Positions 33,604-46,332 of a DNA stretch of 64,000 nt are shown here, one piece after another. Under the pieces are notes generated by a model. That model searched no databases and was not told where the DNA came from. It was given only the letters and a program-made list of their open reading frames with translations. This DNA is from Triplophysa rosa. Lineage: Eukaryota; Chordata; Actinopteri; Cypriniformes; Nemacheilidae. The stretch's first letter is position 1. The number at the start of each line of letters is the position of its first letter. The stretch lies in the NCBI RefSeq assembly GCF_024868665.1, contig NC_079901.1, positions 6,020,084-6,084,083 of the forward strand. Direction: 5' to 3'. A program made the position numbers and the translations under genes.

Positions 33604-34608
33604 AATAGGATAGTTCGTCCAGACATAAAAAATCTGGGTAACGCTTTAGATTACGGCCCGCAATGTACCGCGTAATTGAACAGAATTTACAGCGTAACTA
33701 ATTGTAATAATAATGTACCTCTACAGTACATATTTGTAGGTAAAGGGGAACAATATACAAAGTTTGGGGAATAAAGAAAATACTGTATTTATACTGTAAG
33801 TAGCCTACTTTAAAACTAAGGGGTAACTATTTTAATATAATGTGCATGACCTGCAGTTTGCTTTTACAACAATCTTAGCATCATGTAATCACAATGTACC
33901 CATAAATAAGCTATTGTGGATATCCACTAAGTATGGGGTTCTTATTTTATTATCATAGCAAACATGAAATAAGGGGAATTGATGCGTTCAGTTTTTGTGC
34001 AAGCAAAACAGCACGACAGACTGTCTGTCAACTGTACATTTGACAGAGTTTTAACTTTAGGATTCATTTTTATTTTATTGATTTTATGATTGTTGGTCAC
34101 TATGAGTTATTTTGATGAGTTTTAATGTGTAAAATGTGCAAAATCAATGTTGATCTTTTGAGACTATAATCAAGCTCAAGAGCGGATTGATTTGGATTTT
34201 TATATTTCATTCAGTTCCCCAAACTTTACATATTGTTCCCCTTTATCTACATAATTGTACTGTAGAGGTACATTATTGTTACAAGTAGTTACGCTGTAAA
34301 TCATGTTTAATTATGCGGTACATTGCGGGCCGTAATCTAAAGTGTTACCAAAATCTGTTCAGCCGCATGTCTTTCATAACCTGTATGTGACTCTTTTTAC
34401 TGTGGAAGACAAAAGAAGATATTTTGAGACATGTCTCTGGGGTTTTGTGTGCATACAATGGAAGTCAATGATGGCCAAAGTTATTTGGTTACCAACGTCC
34501 TTCAAAATGTCTTCTGTTGTGTTCTGCGGAAGAAAGAACGTCGTAAAGGTTTGAAATGACATGAGGATGAGAAATGATAACAATATGTTTAATTTTAAAC
34601 TATCCTTT
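33604..34608. repeat. foldback MITE split by a nested insertion
   Basis: The left piece (TTAAATAGGATAGTTCGTCC, 33601-33636) and right piece (34350-34608, ending TTTAAACTATCCTTTATG) are the two sides of one foldback copy. They are separated by the element at 33637-34349. The right piece has TGTATGTGACTC, AAAGAAGATATTTTGA and TACAATGGAAGTCAATG words typical of the family. Confidence 0.75.
33637..34349. mobile_element. GGTAACRCTTTAGATTAC element, 713 bp, nested
   Basis: The terminal inverted repeats are about 41 bp. Both ends read GGTAACRCTTTAGATTACGG, continue CCCGCAATGTACCGC, and show about two mismatches. An exact 8-bp duplication AAAATCTG borders it (33629-33636 and 34350-34357). The duplication length fits hAT-like elements. 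No transposase is present. Confidence 0.88.
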
Positions 34609-35882
34609 ATGTCAGATATCTTAGAAAAGATGTAGCATCACTCAGGTTTGAGCACAAGTAATAGGAATACTTCCCTTACCAGGACCACAAAATATGAAAC
34701 TTGAGTTAAATTCGACTTCAATTCTTAAGACCTAGATAAAAAATATTAAGCTGGTAATGATTACCAAAGTATTATTCATATTGTGCTAGAAAAAACAGCA
34801 AGTTACTTTTTTGAAAAAGATGAAAGTAAACACTTCTAAAGAAGAAAAGCGCTGTTACCTGGTTCAAGCGGGTCATTTCAGAACACTCTGCTGTGAACTA
34901 TATAAAGCTATAATTGGCGTCAGGAAGGTTGACTGCAAAAATTTGCTTTGAGCTAAAAAATGAATGTCTCCAGAAATCATTTGGATGGTATTCAGCTGAT
35001 CTCGTGCTATACATGCTGCCGATAAACTCAAGAGCGAGTCAATTCAGCTCAGATGCACAACCCATAAGGCATTTCACCGTCAAGGTAAACCAAATTTCTA
35101 TGATGAACTTATATTGATTTTTCAATTCTCCATTTTCCGAGATATCAATTATGTTGCGGTTATGCTAAGCGCGCTCTCGCCCAGACACAAATCTCCCCGA
35201 GCCGACTCGTCTCGGCACCTCAGGCGATGATGAGGTTTAATACCTGCTTCCTGAACAATCGCTCGCATCCTTCAGATGCCGGATACTCGCGGGCAGCGGT
35301 CTGGGCACAGATTAGATGAGCAGATAAGAGAAAATGTTTTCTCTTTAAAACCACAAGGCCGGCACAGTCAAGGTAATGCAAGTTGCCTTCACATTTCTCT
35401 TGGGAAGGAGTAAAAATCTTCGGTTTTCTCCAAACGAGTCAGATCTGATAGATGGTCTGTTTAAACGGACAATTGTGGTGGGTAGTTTTCCTCCAGACTA
35501 AATTAAATGAAGTGTTTATGTCCGACGTCACCCTTCGGGATTGAAGTAAACACATTTGATTACGATGTTTTAGACTTTCACATTTAGTTCGATTGCTTGG
35601 TGTAAACAAACATTTTATTTCATGGCCATATGAAAGAAAATCACACTTGAGACCTCTTTAATGTCTCAATTGTTTTTCAATTCCTCGACAGCAATAAAAG
35701 CGAATGGTGACTTTATTTAACCTGCGTTCTGAGAAACAAATCCAGAAATCGTTGTTTTCACAGATTGAGGGTTTCAAATCTTAAAAATCTTAACGTCACA
35801 AACTGAACTCTTATCAAATTTATCCAAAAAATATGATTTTAGAGAATACAATCTGCATTTATTTTACTGCACCATATGCTCT

Positions 35883-36189
35883 GAAAGGGAATGGAAATTC
35901 TGTTATGATTTACCCTCATTTCAAACCAGTATGACTTTCGTTCTTTTGCAGAACACAAAAGAAGATATTTTGAAGAATGTTGTTAACAGAAAACCGTTGG
36001 TCCCCATTGACTTCTATTGTGTGAACACAAAACCAATGCAAGTCAATGGAGACCAACAGTGTTGTTACCAGCATTCTTTCAAAATATCTTCTTTTGTGTT
36101 CTACAGAACAAAAGAAAGTAATACAGGTTCGAAATGACAAGAGGGTGAATAAATGATGAACAAATATTTTTGGGTCAACTGAAGCTTTA
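35883..36189. repeat. foldback MITE, near complete
   Basis: The left arm (AATTCTGTTATGATTTACCC, then GCAGAACACAAAAGAAGATA) is complementary to the right arm (TATCTTCTTTTGTGTTCTAC, then GAGGGTGAATAAATGATGA). The centre is GAAGAATGTTGTTAACA / GTGTTGTTACCAGCATTC. The outermost TTAA is degraded on the left. Confidence 0.8.
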
Positions 36190-36379
36190 ATATATTTTAA
36201 ATTGTCTTATTTGGATACGTTTCTCCTAAGCAATCTGAGGAGAAACATCTGAGACCTAACTGAAACAAAACTGATCTCCTGAGCTATCGAACAGAACCCT
36301 CAATAACATTGTCCTCTGGGTGCTGACATGGTAACCGTGTAACCTCTATTTTTATTTAACTGTAAGAGACATGAGGTGC

Positions 36380-36560
36380 CCTTTGTTTAAAGGCGGGCCG
36401 AGTACCAAAACAACCTTGTAGCCAATCAGCAGTAAGGTGCACAGTGCACAGGACGGACATTAGCTGAGCCGAGTGCTGACGAAAGCGAAAGATGGGGTTA
36501 GGGGTGTGTCTGTTTTGGTGATTTGAACATCAACAACGGCTATGAAACATCAGACACCCC
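36380..36560. repeat. AGCCAATCAGCAGTAAG cyprinid repeat
   Basis: GGCGGGCCGAGTACCAAAAC, TTGTAGCCAATCAGCAGTAA, then GGGGTGTGTCTGTTTTGGTG, is a familiar cyprinid repeat. A second copy begins at about 49245, where the piggyBac-like MITE of 49405 has landed nearby. Confidence 0.5.
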
Positions 36561-37806
36561 GCCTTTAATGGGGGTGTTTGAATGGATACAGTTTGTTCAA
36601 ATAAAGTCTATACAACAGTTGTCTGGCTGGAGCTGTAAAGAGAAGTTATTTCAGCCCGACTCCTGTAGTCGTGGTGGGAGACAGTAAAGTTCATGTGTGT
36701 TTCACCGTCAAAGGCCCTCCAGAGTCCCATTAACAAACCCTGGAAACAATTGCTTCTTTTCCAAGTCCCTCTGGCCTCCCTGTAGTCACGGTCGATGAGA
36801 CATTCCATAAGACCGGCCTGAGCGCACAGCAGAACGCAAGCACGGCACAGATCAACAAAAGCAACAGGGTATTGGACGACTGAACATTTGTAGCCTAAAC
36901 CAGAGCTCAGCTTTATACTGCTGAAACATTGTGGGTATCTGACAAAAACGACCAAGAACAGAATCAAAACAAATAAAATAAAGAAATAAATATGGTTTTG
37001 CAAAAAGCCCCAAATGTGAGTTGTTGGTTTAAGTAATATCACTGTGTCGGGCGCTATGAAATGACAGACAGAAATTTAACCGTATGGTTTCTGCGCACTG
37101 TTTACATTGTTGTTGCATTTGATTCACTAAAGGGATTATGCAAATCAATTACTAGCCAAACACACACACACACGCACACACACAAACATGCACACGAAAT
37201 TAGTGCTAAAAGCAAAGTGTTTCCATAAATCCCTTTACAGGCCGGTTCTGCGAGCTAATGTGATTTGCAAAGAATGTTGTAGATAGAATATCACAGTCTG
37301 CCATACTTTACTGAGACATGCCCAGTTATAATGCTGCCATCCATTATTTGACTATAATTTTATAAATAAACTGCCAAGCCCTGAATATATTTGCCAGCAA
37401 ATATTTGTACTAAAAAATACGATTATTATTGTGAAATATTATGCAAGAAAAAAAGACCCTTTGATGTTCAACATATAATCGCAACATATATGAAGACATT
37501 ATTTCCATAACTTACTAACGTAAAGTGTCATTTAAGTGAAATATCATTCAGCATAAAGGCAGATTCACGCAAATCCTGATAACTGGGATTTACTTTTTTA
37601 TTTTCTTAAAGTTCCCATGAACCGGAAAATTGAATGAGAAAAATAGTGGCAGTGACTTGTGTTTTCTATTGCGAATTGATTGGATGTGTTAAAACAGGCA
37701 GCGCAATTTGAAATGGGACTGGCAGCAGATTGCCAGTTGAAGGGGAGGAGTTAGCGGTTGCTCCGCCCAAGCCGTCTAACTGATGTCATCGGAGATGGAT
37801 AGCCAC

Positions 37807-38199
37807 TAGGGATGTAACGATTCACCGTGAGCCGGTTGAAAATCGGTTATAATGAGTGACGATTCAATTCGGTTGAGGCTTGAACTGAATCGCAATACAT
37901 TTTTTGAACAGCAGGGGCCGCTATTTTCACTGCAAACTTAATTTCACAGGGACTTAAACGCTATTGCAGCTTCTATGGCTATTTTTATGACTTTGTTAAT
38001 TCGGTGATGAATAAAAAACTGCGGAATTCTGANAAACGTGAAGCATTTAAGAAATAATGCAAGGGAAGTTGTTCATTTCTAATTTGTTTCAACTCATTTT
38101 TAAAAAATAAATCGTGAGTAAATCGTGAAAAAATCGCATCGTGAGATCAGAATCGTGAATCGCATCGCATCGCGAGCTGAGTGAATCGTTACATCCCTA
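37807..38199. mobile_element. hAT MITE (TAGGGATGTAACGATTCAC), 393 bp
   Basis: The terminal repeats TAGGGATGTAACGATTCAC and GTGAATCGTTACATCCCTA are perfect inverses and are flanked by the exact 8-bp duplication ATAGCCAC (37799-37806 and 38200-38207). It contains the only ambiguous base of the window (38033) and a 95-bp stretch that recurs at 38472-38566. Related to 29721-30040. Confidence 0.9.
37938..38032 (+). repeat. 95-bp perfect direct repeat, copy 1
   Basis: From TTAATTTCACAGGGACTTAA to GCGGAATTCTGA, identical base for base to 38472-38566. It ends right at the N at 38033 and lies inside the hAT MITE. Confidence 0.95.
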
Positions 38200-38471
38200 A
38201 TAGCCACTAGAGGACGAAAGTGCATTTTAAGATTTAAATTGAGGATCATGAAGGCACATGAATTTTAAAAAGAAAATGACCCACCCTGTAAAACAAAAAC
38301 AACTAGTAGGATTTACTTTTTTTCGTGTTTATTTGCGCAAGTTTTGCACACTGTTTTTAAGGAAATTTTACGAAAAACATTCAAAAATATACTGCGTGCA
38401 CAAACTTGTTCAAATAACACAAAAATGAAGTAAACATCGCAGTATTTCATGAAAAAAAGGAATTGTAATGT

Positions 38472-38566
38472 TTAATTTCACAGGGACTTAAACGCTATTG
38501 CAGCTTCTATGGCTATTTTTATGACTTTGTTAATTCGGTGATGAATAAAAAACTGCGGAATTCTGA
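38472..38566 (+). repeat. 95-bp perfect direct repeat, copy 2
   Basis: The same 95 bases as at 37938-38032, but outside the hAT MITE, 534 bp further on. After it the sequence continues with unrelated AGTTTTAAATATG. The perfection contrasts with the decay of nearby repeats. Confidence 0.95.
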
Positions 38567-38737
38567 GTAGTTTTAAATATGTTAAAAAGAACCGATAGTA
38601 ACTGAAAACATTACAAATCAAATCTAAAATATTTGCAATTATTATTAATGAATAGATATTGTGGAAAACCATTTGCCTTCTTGCAACTGCGCTACTGAGA
38701 TGCCCCTAACTACTGTATACTAGTCTCCATACCAATG

Positions 38738-39268
38738 TGTCATGATTCTGCCCTCTCTTGTCATGCTTTTTGAGCCTTGAGGCAGAATCATGACAGACCC
38801 ATGTGTTTCATGTGGAGAGAGGTAATTTTGGCCCTTATGGCTTGCCATACACTCTCTCCGGTCTCGTCTCTGTTCCCGCCCTCTCGTCTCCTCATTATTG
38901 CTCGTTTATTGTTTCATGCCCTTCACCTGTTACCCTCTTGATTTGTTCCCTTATTTAATGCCCTTGTGTCTTCTGTCTTGTGCCGGATCATTTTGCCTTG
39001 GTTGTCCCTTGTCACCCTCCCGGTTTGTATTGCTGTGTTATCTAGTTTAGTTAGTTGTAGTTTATGTCTATTGTTGTATTTAGTCTTGTCTAGTTTAGTG
39101 TAGTTTGTCTATGTTCCTGTTTTCCCTTCATGTTTATACCCTTGTTCTGTTATTTTACCCCCGCGTGGGTTTTGTTTTGTCTTTATTATAAAAAGTCTTG
39201 TGTTTAACCCCTTACCCGCTGTCTGCGCCTGGGTCCTCTGTCGTTGCTCACCCCCACATATCCTGACA
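38738..39268 (+). mobile_element. solo LTR, 531 bp
   Basis: It begins TGTCATGATTCTGCC and ends CATATCCTGACA. Flanks CAATG (38733-38737) and CAACG (39269-39273) match at four of five bases, as expected for a solo LTR left after recombination. It contains the start hairpin (GGCAGAATCATGACA is the second arm), a second GAGAGAG/CTCTCTC hairpin, a TATTTAA box near 38950 and the end sequence TTTAACCCCTTACCCGCTG, which parallels TTAACCCCTTCACTGCCG in the LTR at 9297. It is a diverged member of that family, with no internal region. Confidence 0.85.
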
Positions 39269-40613
39269 CAACGGACATCTTAAGTTTAGAATGATAGAAA
39301 AAATGTATATTTATAGTTATTTTTAAAGTCATCCTTCTTGTTGTAAACAGTCAGTCATAAACAGTTATTTTACAGTTAAAGGATGGTGATACGTGTGTCT
39401 ATGTGATGTCAATGTGGTGTAACCGTGGGGTGAACTATGGCCTGCTTTCATGACATTCACCCAAACAGCCATAACACTGACTGAAGCTCACAGCTTTACT
39501 CACTAAAACTCAGTTTAACATCACTCTAACTGCACGACAAACCTAATCTCCTAAAAAGAGAGCCTTCAAATGCAAATCGGGTCAATTTGAAGCTTAACAT
39601 GGCTGTGAGGATGTAAGATGGTTTGAGTGGTTTACTGTAACTCAAGACATACCAATAAACGCAGTTGAGGCCTTGTCTTCCTAATAGTCTAAATGTAAGA
39701 CGGGGTGTACAACCACGTCCTGAGGATTCTGAAACACAAAACAAGCTAAGAGGAACTGGAACTAAATGACTGAGGACCGAAGATAACCACACCTGGTCAG
39801 GCTGTCGAAAAAGAGATCTGAATTTCACTCGCTTTCACAACATTATCGGCTGTAAGGGACGGATCTGTTGTGGAACAGCTTCAAGAGGATTTCCCTGAAG
39901 GTTGTGATCATCTCTAAAAAGCGCCACAACATCGGGTCCCTGGCCCCCGAATTCCATCAGAATTCAGTGGCCTTGAACAATCTATCCTTGCAGAACACTA
40001 AACGGTCTCTGTCTCACATGTGCGCTGGAGTTCTCCATCTATCTTTCTGCTGAGGAAGCTCGCTGTTTCGCACCGGGGGAATTAAACCAGACTGCTCTTT
40101 AAACCGGTGGAATTTGATAAGTCTGTGCTCCGCAATAACACACTCGGGTGGCTGGCACCGATACCGATTTCTAACGTGGCGGCGAGCCAAGCAAACCATT
40201 GTGGAGGTAATAAAACCTTCACGTCTGAGTAGTGCCAATAATCCAACTTGTCCATACAAAGACGAGTCCAAAACTTCCTCATTGGCACCGAAATATAGCC
40301 TATATTTTAGTTAAGAAACCACTGAAGAGGAAGTGGCACTAATATGAGACACATGACGGTTCGGACGGTTGGAGAACGGGTGAAAGCTGCTTCTTATCGG
40401 TCATTGTTTTTTCTATTTTGGGTCGTAGATTGAGTCCAGATGTGACTGGGGGATGCAGGGGGTTGTGGGGGCAGAGGATTGTGTTTCAATTCTTTTGCTG
40501 TAAAAGCACACGGTTCATGAGACACAGACAGATATTTTGAATTGAAATGCTTTGGCTATGTTTTTTTGGGGGGGGTTGATTCCCCCAAACATCATTCCAG
40601 TTTTCACTGATAT

Positions 40614-40900
40614 GAAAGGGATAGTTGACCCAAAAATGAAAATTTTTTCATCATCTACTCATCCTCTTGTCATTTCAAACCTGTACGAGCTTCTTTCTTC
40701 CGCTAAACACAAAAGAGCATATTTTGAATGCTGGCAACTAAACAACACTGGCACCCAATCACGTCCATTGAATGGACACAAAACCAATGCAAGTAAATGG
40801 GTGCCGGTTAATAACACGTCTTTTGTGTTCTGCAGAAGATGACAAGAGGATGAATAAATGAGGACAGAATTTTCATTTTTGGGTGAACTATCACTTTAAA
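40614..40900. repeat. foldback MITE, complete
   Basis: The left arm AAAGGGATAGTTGACCCAAA, then ATGAAAATTTTTTCATCATC, is complementary to the right arm AATTTTCATTTTTGGGTGAA, then CTATCACTTTAAA. The body contains CACAAAAGAGCATATTTTGA and CGTCTTTTGTGTTCTGCAGA. Confidence 0.85.
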
Positions 40901-42797
40901 TACCCAAGTACATTTTTACATTCTGAGCGATGTTGTGTCCTGGCACGACGCTGATGGATAATCACGATTCCGCTTTCACTGGCATGTGTCAATAGTTTGA
41001 CATTATTGCATCAGAACGGTCTGTCTTCCATCCCACACCACTACGGAGAACTGACGGTTTGGCTGTATAAACGGCTCTCTTGAATGGGGTCTGACAAGCG
41101 GAGCTGCTCTCTTCCATGAGTGATTGGACTCGGGAGGTCGGGATAGAAAATATTTGGAAAATCTCCTTCCTGCCTCTCATATTCCCCTCTTAAAAAATGT
41201 ATGACACAATGTGTTGGTAGATGGAGCGGCGAGGGCACGTTGAATCTTTGTCTTCCAGATCACATTCTGAGAAAAAAGCCTATAACAAAAGTTGCCCAAC
41301 AGCAATTGCATCCTATTAAAAAAGGCGAAATTAAGCAGCCGGAGGTGATGAAACATTAAGTTCAATAAGTGGAGCGTTTCAGTGAATTTCAGTCACATTC
41401 CATGTGGTTTCTCATTAACCACGGTTGGCCCTGGATTACAGTATGTCTGATTAAACAGTGAGGATAGTCAATTGTTGAAACAGAGACTCACAATGCAAAC
41501 AAAAGCACTGGCTCAGTTTCAAAACCAAGCTCGCTGCTCTGAAGACTATACAGTCAGTTGCTTTTAGGGCATGTAACCTTATAATGAAATGTAACCTTAT
41601 AAGTGACTGATTTATAAAGCCAGGCATGTGCACAGATAGGGCTCAACCTGTGCAGAGCACATGCCCTTTTTGCCCTTATACTCCGAAGTGCCCTTTTATG
41701 GTAGTGTTTTTTTTCTTTCATTAAATAAGTGCTATTGGTCACCCTTTACATCTGTCGGCCTGCTTTACAAATATTTAGCCAATGATAGGTTAAAAAGAGC
41801 TTGTGACTAAATCTTGTTGGATACGCATACGCTCAAACTGTCAGTAAAACCTCATGGCTCCACCACCCTCTGTCTTGACTGAACTGCAGTTCTTTCCACA
41901 TCAGCTGAACGTCTTTCAAGGGTAATGTTGTCATTAAATAAAGATCTTGTTGTTTGAACAAGTACAGCGTTTTCTTTACGCAAGAAACATTATGCCTAAA
42001 ATGTTCATTTTTATGTAGACATTTGGGACTGGAGAGGGCTAGCATTTGCCTGCACAATAGCCTGTGCACACAGTAGCATTTCATATTTTATGAATACATT
42101 TTTGGCCAAATGTATTTTACAACAGGGAAAGGAATATTGGCACAGGAAAAATTTAAATATAACAACTATTTTTTGTTCGATGAAGAATGATCCCTTCTCC
42201 ATTTGTTGGGTATTATTGCTTCTGATTTATGCATTTTACTTCACAGAAATCCTGCAAAGTATGTGTCTCATAAATTTGTCCTTTTGTCACATCCATAATG
42301 CATCCATAATTTAGACAAATAGAAAACGTATGCATAGCCTGGTCTTTTGCTGATGTCTGGACTCATCAGGGGTATAGTATTATATAAACAGATGATTATT
42401 AAAGAGAATTTATATGTACAAAATACTGTACAGTTCTGAGCAAAGGTAATGTCCGAGGATATTTGAACAATATTTGCTTTTAATGCCCTCTCATGTTTGA
42501 TTAAGCCATCAACATATGAAGTGTATGGTACAAAACTGACTGTTAAGATATTTGTTGAAAAAAATATTTGGCAAAAAGGCAAATTCCAGCATACTAGGAA
42601 ATATGGGTTTTATTCAAATATACAAAAAAGCTCAGGAAATAAAGCAAACATTGTCTAGTTTGATCTGTTTTTAATATTTGCTGATACTCTGTCTTGGTAC
42701 GCGGCTCACCGTGAAGGTTAAAATATTTTCAGCTGTTTTATTAATGGCTTAAATTTGTATTATTGGTTCTTTGGAGACATAAACATTGACTCAAAGG

Positions 42798-43240
42798 GCC
42801 CTATCACACAATGCTGCGCCAGGTGTGTTTTCTGCAAGTTTCAGTCTGATGCAGTTATCATTTTCACCTCCTGCGCCACGTTGTTAAAATAGCAAATGCA
42901 TTTGTGCGCCCATGGCGTGCTGGTCTGAAAACGAGATGTGTTCGGGCGCATTGTTGGAACTTTGCTATTTTGAGGCAACAGAAATAGACTGCGCCACTGA
43001 CCAACTGAAACCTGGTCTAAAGTCAACGGCGCAATTTTTTGGAGGGTTATTTAAAAAGAGCGCGTTAGTAATATGCGCCTATCGGTGGGTGCACAACGCG
43101 CAACGAGGGACGCGCAGCAGCACACAAACATGCCAAATCTAAAAAATAAATGGATTACAATTTAAAAGATTATTATTGTGGACATAAGTACACTTGAGCC
43201 GTGCGCTTTAGACCATGCGCTTAGATCGTTCAAATAGGGC
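42798..43240. repeat. GGGCCCTAT element
   Basis: The left end GGGCCCTATCACACAATG and right end CAAATAGGGCCC are short inverted repeats. The interior is rich in GCGC and CGCAA words (TGCGCCAGGTG, TGCGCCACG, GTGCGCTTTAGACC), which are typical of a common hAT-like teleost repeat. The target duplication is not clear. Confidence 0.6.
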
Positions 43241-43299
43241 CCAAATACTTTAAGGCAAGGGGGAGGGGCTTCAGTATTGCTGTATCAAATAGTCGTGTT

Positions 43300-43350
43300 A
43301 GCCACCTCGTAAAATAGTTACTCATTTCTGTGAGGTCAGGCTGATCTGGA
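43300..43350. repeat. half copy of the AACCTGATCTCACGG MITE
   Basis: GTTAGCCACCTCGTAAAATA, then TGTGAGGTCAGGCTGATC, matches the right end of the family at 12044-12265 in diverged form. Confidence 0.45.
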
Positions 43351-45169
43351 CAGACCTTGTGAAGAAACTCAAAAGGAGATACTTATATTACTGTATATAG
43401 CCTTTTGCTTTGAAGAGAAATCTAAAAAGCAAGACTATTACAATACAAGTTTCCATTTGCGCTCCATTTAATCTCAATTATGTCTAGAAGAAACCACTGA
43501 AATGAAAGATGTCTGTGATTTTTCTCTCTTATAGACTTCTCCCTGTCTGAACCTTGACGTTTCTTTGCACAATTGTACAGTGTTGTTACATCAAACTATT
43601 CAGATAGATGTCTGAAAGCAGATTCATGTTTTAGATTAAAGGAGAGGAGGAGGAAATCAAATCTGCTGAGGCTCTTACCTTCAACAGTGTTTTGTTTCTC
43701 TATAAAATGAATTAATACAAATTAATTTATTTCAGCCATAAATTCAAAGGTTACGAATTTAGCCTAAAATGCACCCCATTATTCATTGTCTGACATTATA
43801 TTAAATCACTTATGAAGATCAGAGCGCTGAGGTCACAGTATAAGACTGAGTCTTAGAGTGACACTAGAGACATAAAAGAGATAAACACACCATTCGTCAT
43901 TTATTTGAGCTGAATGCTCAACTTGGTGTCTAAGATTGTAAGAGGACCAAACATGCTAGTTATAATTGTGCAAAAACACTACCCCCCGAACCTAAAGAGG
44001 TTTTAAAATGACTGAACGAAAATGTTAAAATGACCGGGTTTTGTATTTTTCAGTAAGTGAATGTACCGTAGCAACAGTCTGCCTGCACCCTGATGTGATA
44101 TTCTTACTGTTCTGAAAATGTTTTGTTCATGGGTTGCTTTTTCAGGAGATTTGATGGAGTTTGATGGCACTTTACATTACACGTGGCTTTTCTGTATGTT
44201 ACTTCAGATTTTGACCAGCATTGCTATTTTTATAGCTTGAAATTCAAGACGAAATGTAAGAATATGAGGTAAATGAAAGTACATGTTTATATCAGTGTAT
44301 CCTGGTTGATTTAATTTACTGTAACTGGTAGACAATAATGACAAACATAAAGAGGCCTTTGGTAGAAAATAGGGCTGATGGGCTAAAATAAAAAGGCTTT
44401 TGTGTCAAAACACACAGTAATGCGTCCGACTTACTGGAATCGGATGTTCCCATTTTGCCTGTTCTAAAACACACACTTCGCCCACCAGCAACCAGAAACA
44501 ATACTACATAGACTAGCATCCCTATGGTAAAGGTAAGTTGTTGTTGTATGCTAACTGACTTGTCTACTACAATATGTTGATTAAAAACACATTACTGCGT
44601 CTTATCTGCTAAAGTCACACTTGTCCGGACATGCTGCTGTTTTACCCACCAGAAAAAAAACTCTGTTTGTTTACTTTCTCATTAGCAGTTCTGTTAATAA
44701 ATATGTTGTGAGGTGTTAATTAGATCATGAGAAACAGCAAAACAGAATAAACTCTATCATTCTTTACAAATGGCTACTGTGGTGGTACAACAGTACAGCA
44801 TGTGATAGTATCAGATATATGACAACATTTACTGGATCTGTAGGATTACTACCGTGCATGTCTTGGTTCACTCAATAATGTTTTCAACTGAAAATGGACA
44901 ACTTTTAATGCTTTTGGCCTGTTCATTTACAAGACAATGACATTTCGGGGGAATATTTTGAATATTAAAATCATACTATTGTCATTACACAAGATCAAAT
45001 AACATTGTATTGTTCCAAATGTTTTAATATAGTACATGTCCCAAAAGGTTTGGTGTTGCTATAGTACAATGACAAAAAATGAAATACTTTTTTTGTCATT
45101 GATAAAGAGATTTACGTTTTACTGATAGGTTACTGAGATGCTGATATTTGGCATAATGTCACTTCTTAC

Positions 45170-45231
45170 CAGCCGTCTTCTCTCTTCTTCCATGGTGGTA
45201 AGCAGCTGGGAAAACTCTTTAAAGGACTGAG
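45170..45231 (-). CDS. arhgap42: arhgap42 exon (BAR domain, second visible exon, probably exon 3)
   Basis: This 62-bp exon on the minus strand lies between acceptor CTCTCTCAG and donor GTAAGA. With the G carried from the previous exon it reads AQSFKEFSQLLTTMEEERRR, then L. The human GRAF3 counterpart is [21 protein letters not shown]. A second AG occurs five bases into the exon, but only the first keeps the frame. The exon ends in phase 0 and reads into IQNADDV at 30482. Confidence 0.95.
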
Positions 45232-46332
45232 CTGAGAGAGAAAAACACAGTTATTAATCCATTTGCATTTGCCGGTTAAAGTTCAAACATATAATAATTT
45301 GATTCATGTGGGTCAATAGAAATGCAGTTAGGGAGACGCAGTTAGCATTGATTTATTGCCATGAATGATTCAGCATTTACGGTGAATGCAGAATGAACAA
45401 TAGAAATGATTCCATGAACCTAAATCAATACAGCACAGTTAAGAAAGACCGTCCTCTGCTTTCGGTCAAAATGTAGAAAGAGCAGCGTTCAATAATTTAT
45501 CTTCAGCAATACTTAAATGTTATTTTGTGTTTGCTGCTGTTTTGAGATACTATGGATCGACTGGTTAACTAGAAATATTTATAAACAATGAAGTTTGCAC
45601 ATACTATATTTTACGTTTTTTACCTGGATACATCATGACCCTACATGGGATAAATGGTATGGCCAAGTAATGCCAAAGCTAAACTTGGTCTTATTTTGTG
45701 TGTACTCCCTGGATGGACTTTAACTCAGCTTGGGCTTGGGCATTTGCAGCATGCCAAGTCTATAAACATAACTACCAGACCAGCGGTCCAGATAGCCACC
45801 CACCTCTCTTTGTGCATTTACGCTCTCTGGCTTTTAGCAGCTACGGACATCTGAACGCAGGCCCGCCATTTCCCAAAACACTCCAAAAACACCCATTCAT
45901 TCCAGACATGAACAGAGCAGATTCACTATTAGCACTGGGCAGTAAAATTGTTTGAGCTATATCTCGATATTTTTTAGGCTTTTGGCGACATCCAACATTT
46001 TAATGTTATTTGCTCTAAAATTGCTTAAAAACTAATTTTAACCCAAAATTATTTTGGTTTTGTTTATTTTTAAATTGTAGAAACTATGCGTTAAATAAAT
46101 ACCCATTGCAGAAAAGAAATGTGATTACTAGCTAAATAATGTGCAATGCTTGAAGTTTGTAAATTTAATCTAACCTATATTCAAATATTTTTATTAAGTA
46201 AAAATATCAAGGCAATTTTTTTATTTTACTAAATGAACATACAGAAGCATGCAGATCATTTGCACGTGACATTTAGTTCTGAACAATACAAAAATATAAG
46301 AAATAAACAATATATTATTATTAAAATCCATG

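Larger units (their letters stand above)
37600..38310. repeat. cyprinid repeat interrupted by a hAT MITE
   Basis: TAAAGTTCCCATGAACCGG, GGGACTGGCAGCAGATTGCC and ACTGATGTCATCGGAGATGG on the left, and GGACGAAAGTGCATTTTAAG to GACCCACCCTGTAAAAC on the right, read as one repeat. It is split by the hAT element at 37807. The outer ends are approximate. Confidence 0.45.
30483..45169 (-). other. arhgap42: arhgap42 intron, 14.7 kb
   Basis: Contains the elements listed separately: a GGGCCATTCACAT-type element at 31410-31822, nested MITEs at 33604-34608, foldbacks at 35883 and 40614, hAT at 37807, LTR at 38738 and a GGGCCCTAT repeat at 42798. Between them (30483-31409, 31823-33600, 34609-35882, 36560-37600, 39269-40613, 40901-42797, 43246-45169) I see no gene. 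Low-complexity CA/GT runs lie at 33143-33168 and 37159-37185. Confidence 0.75.

Noticed and set aside
36608..37042. 144-codon open frame on the minus strand with a hydrophobic stretch
   Set aside because: It has no recognisable family, lies within an intron and has no neighbouring splice or promoter signals. Its length is compatible with chance.
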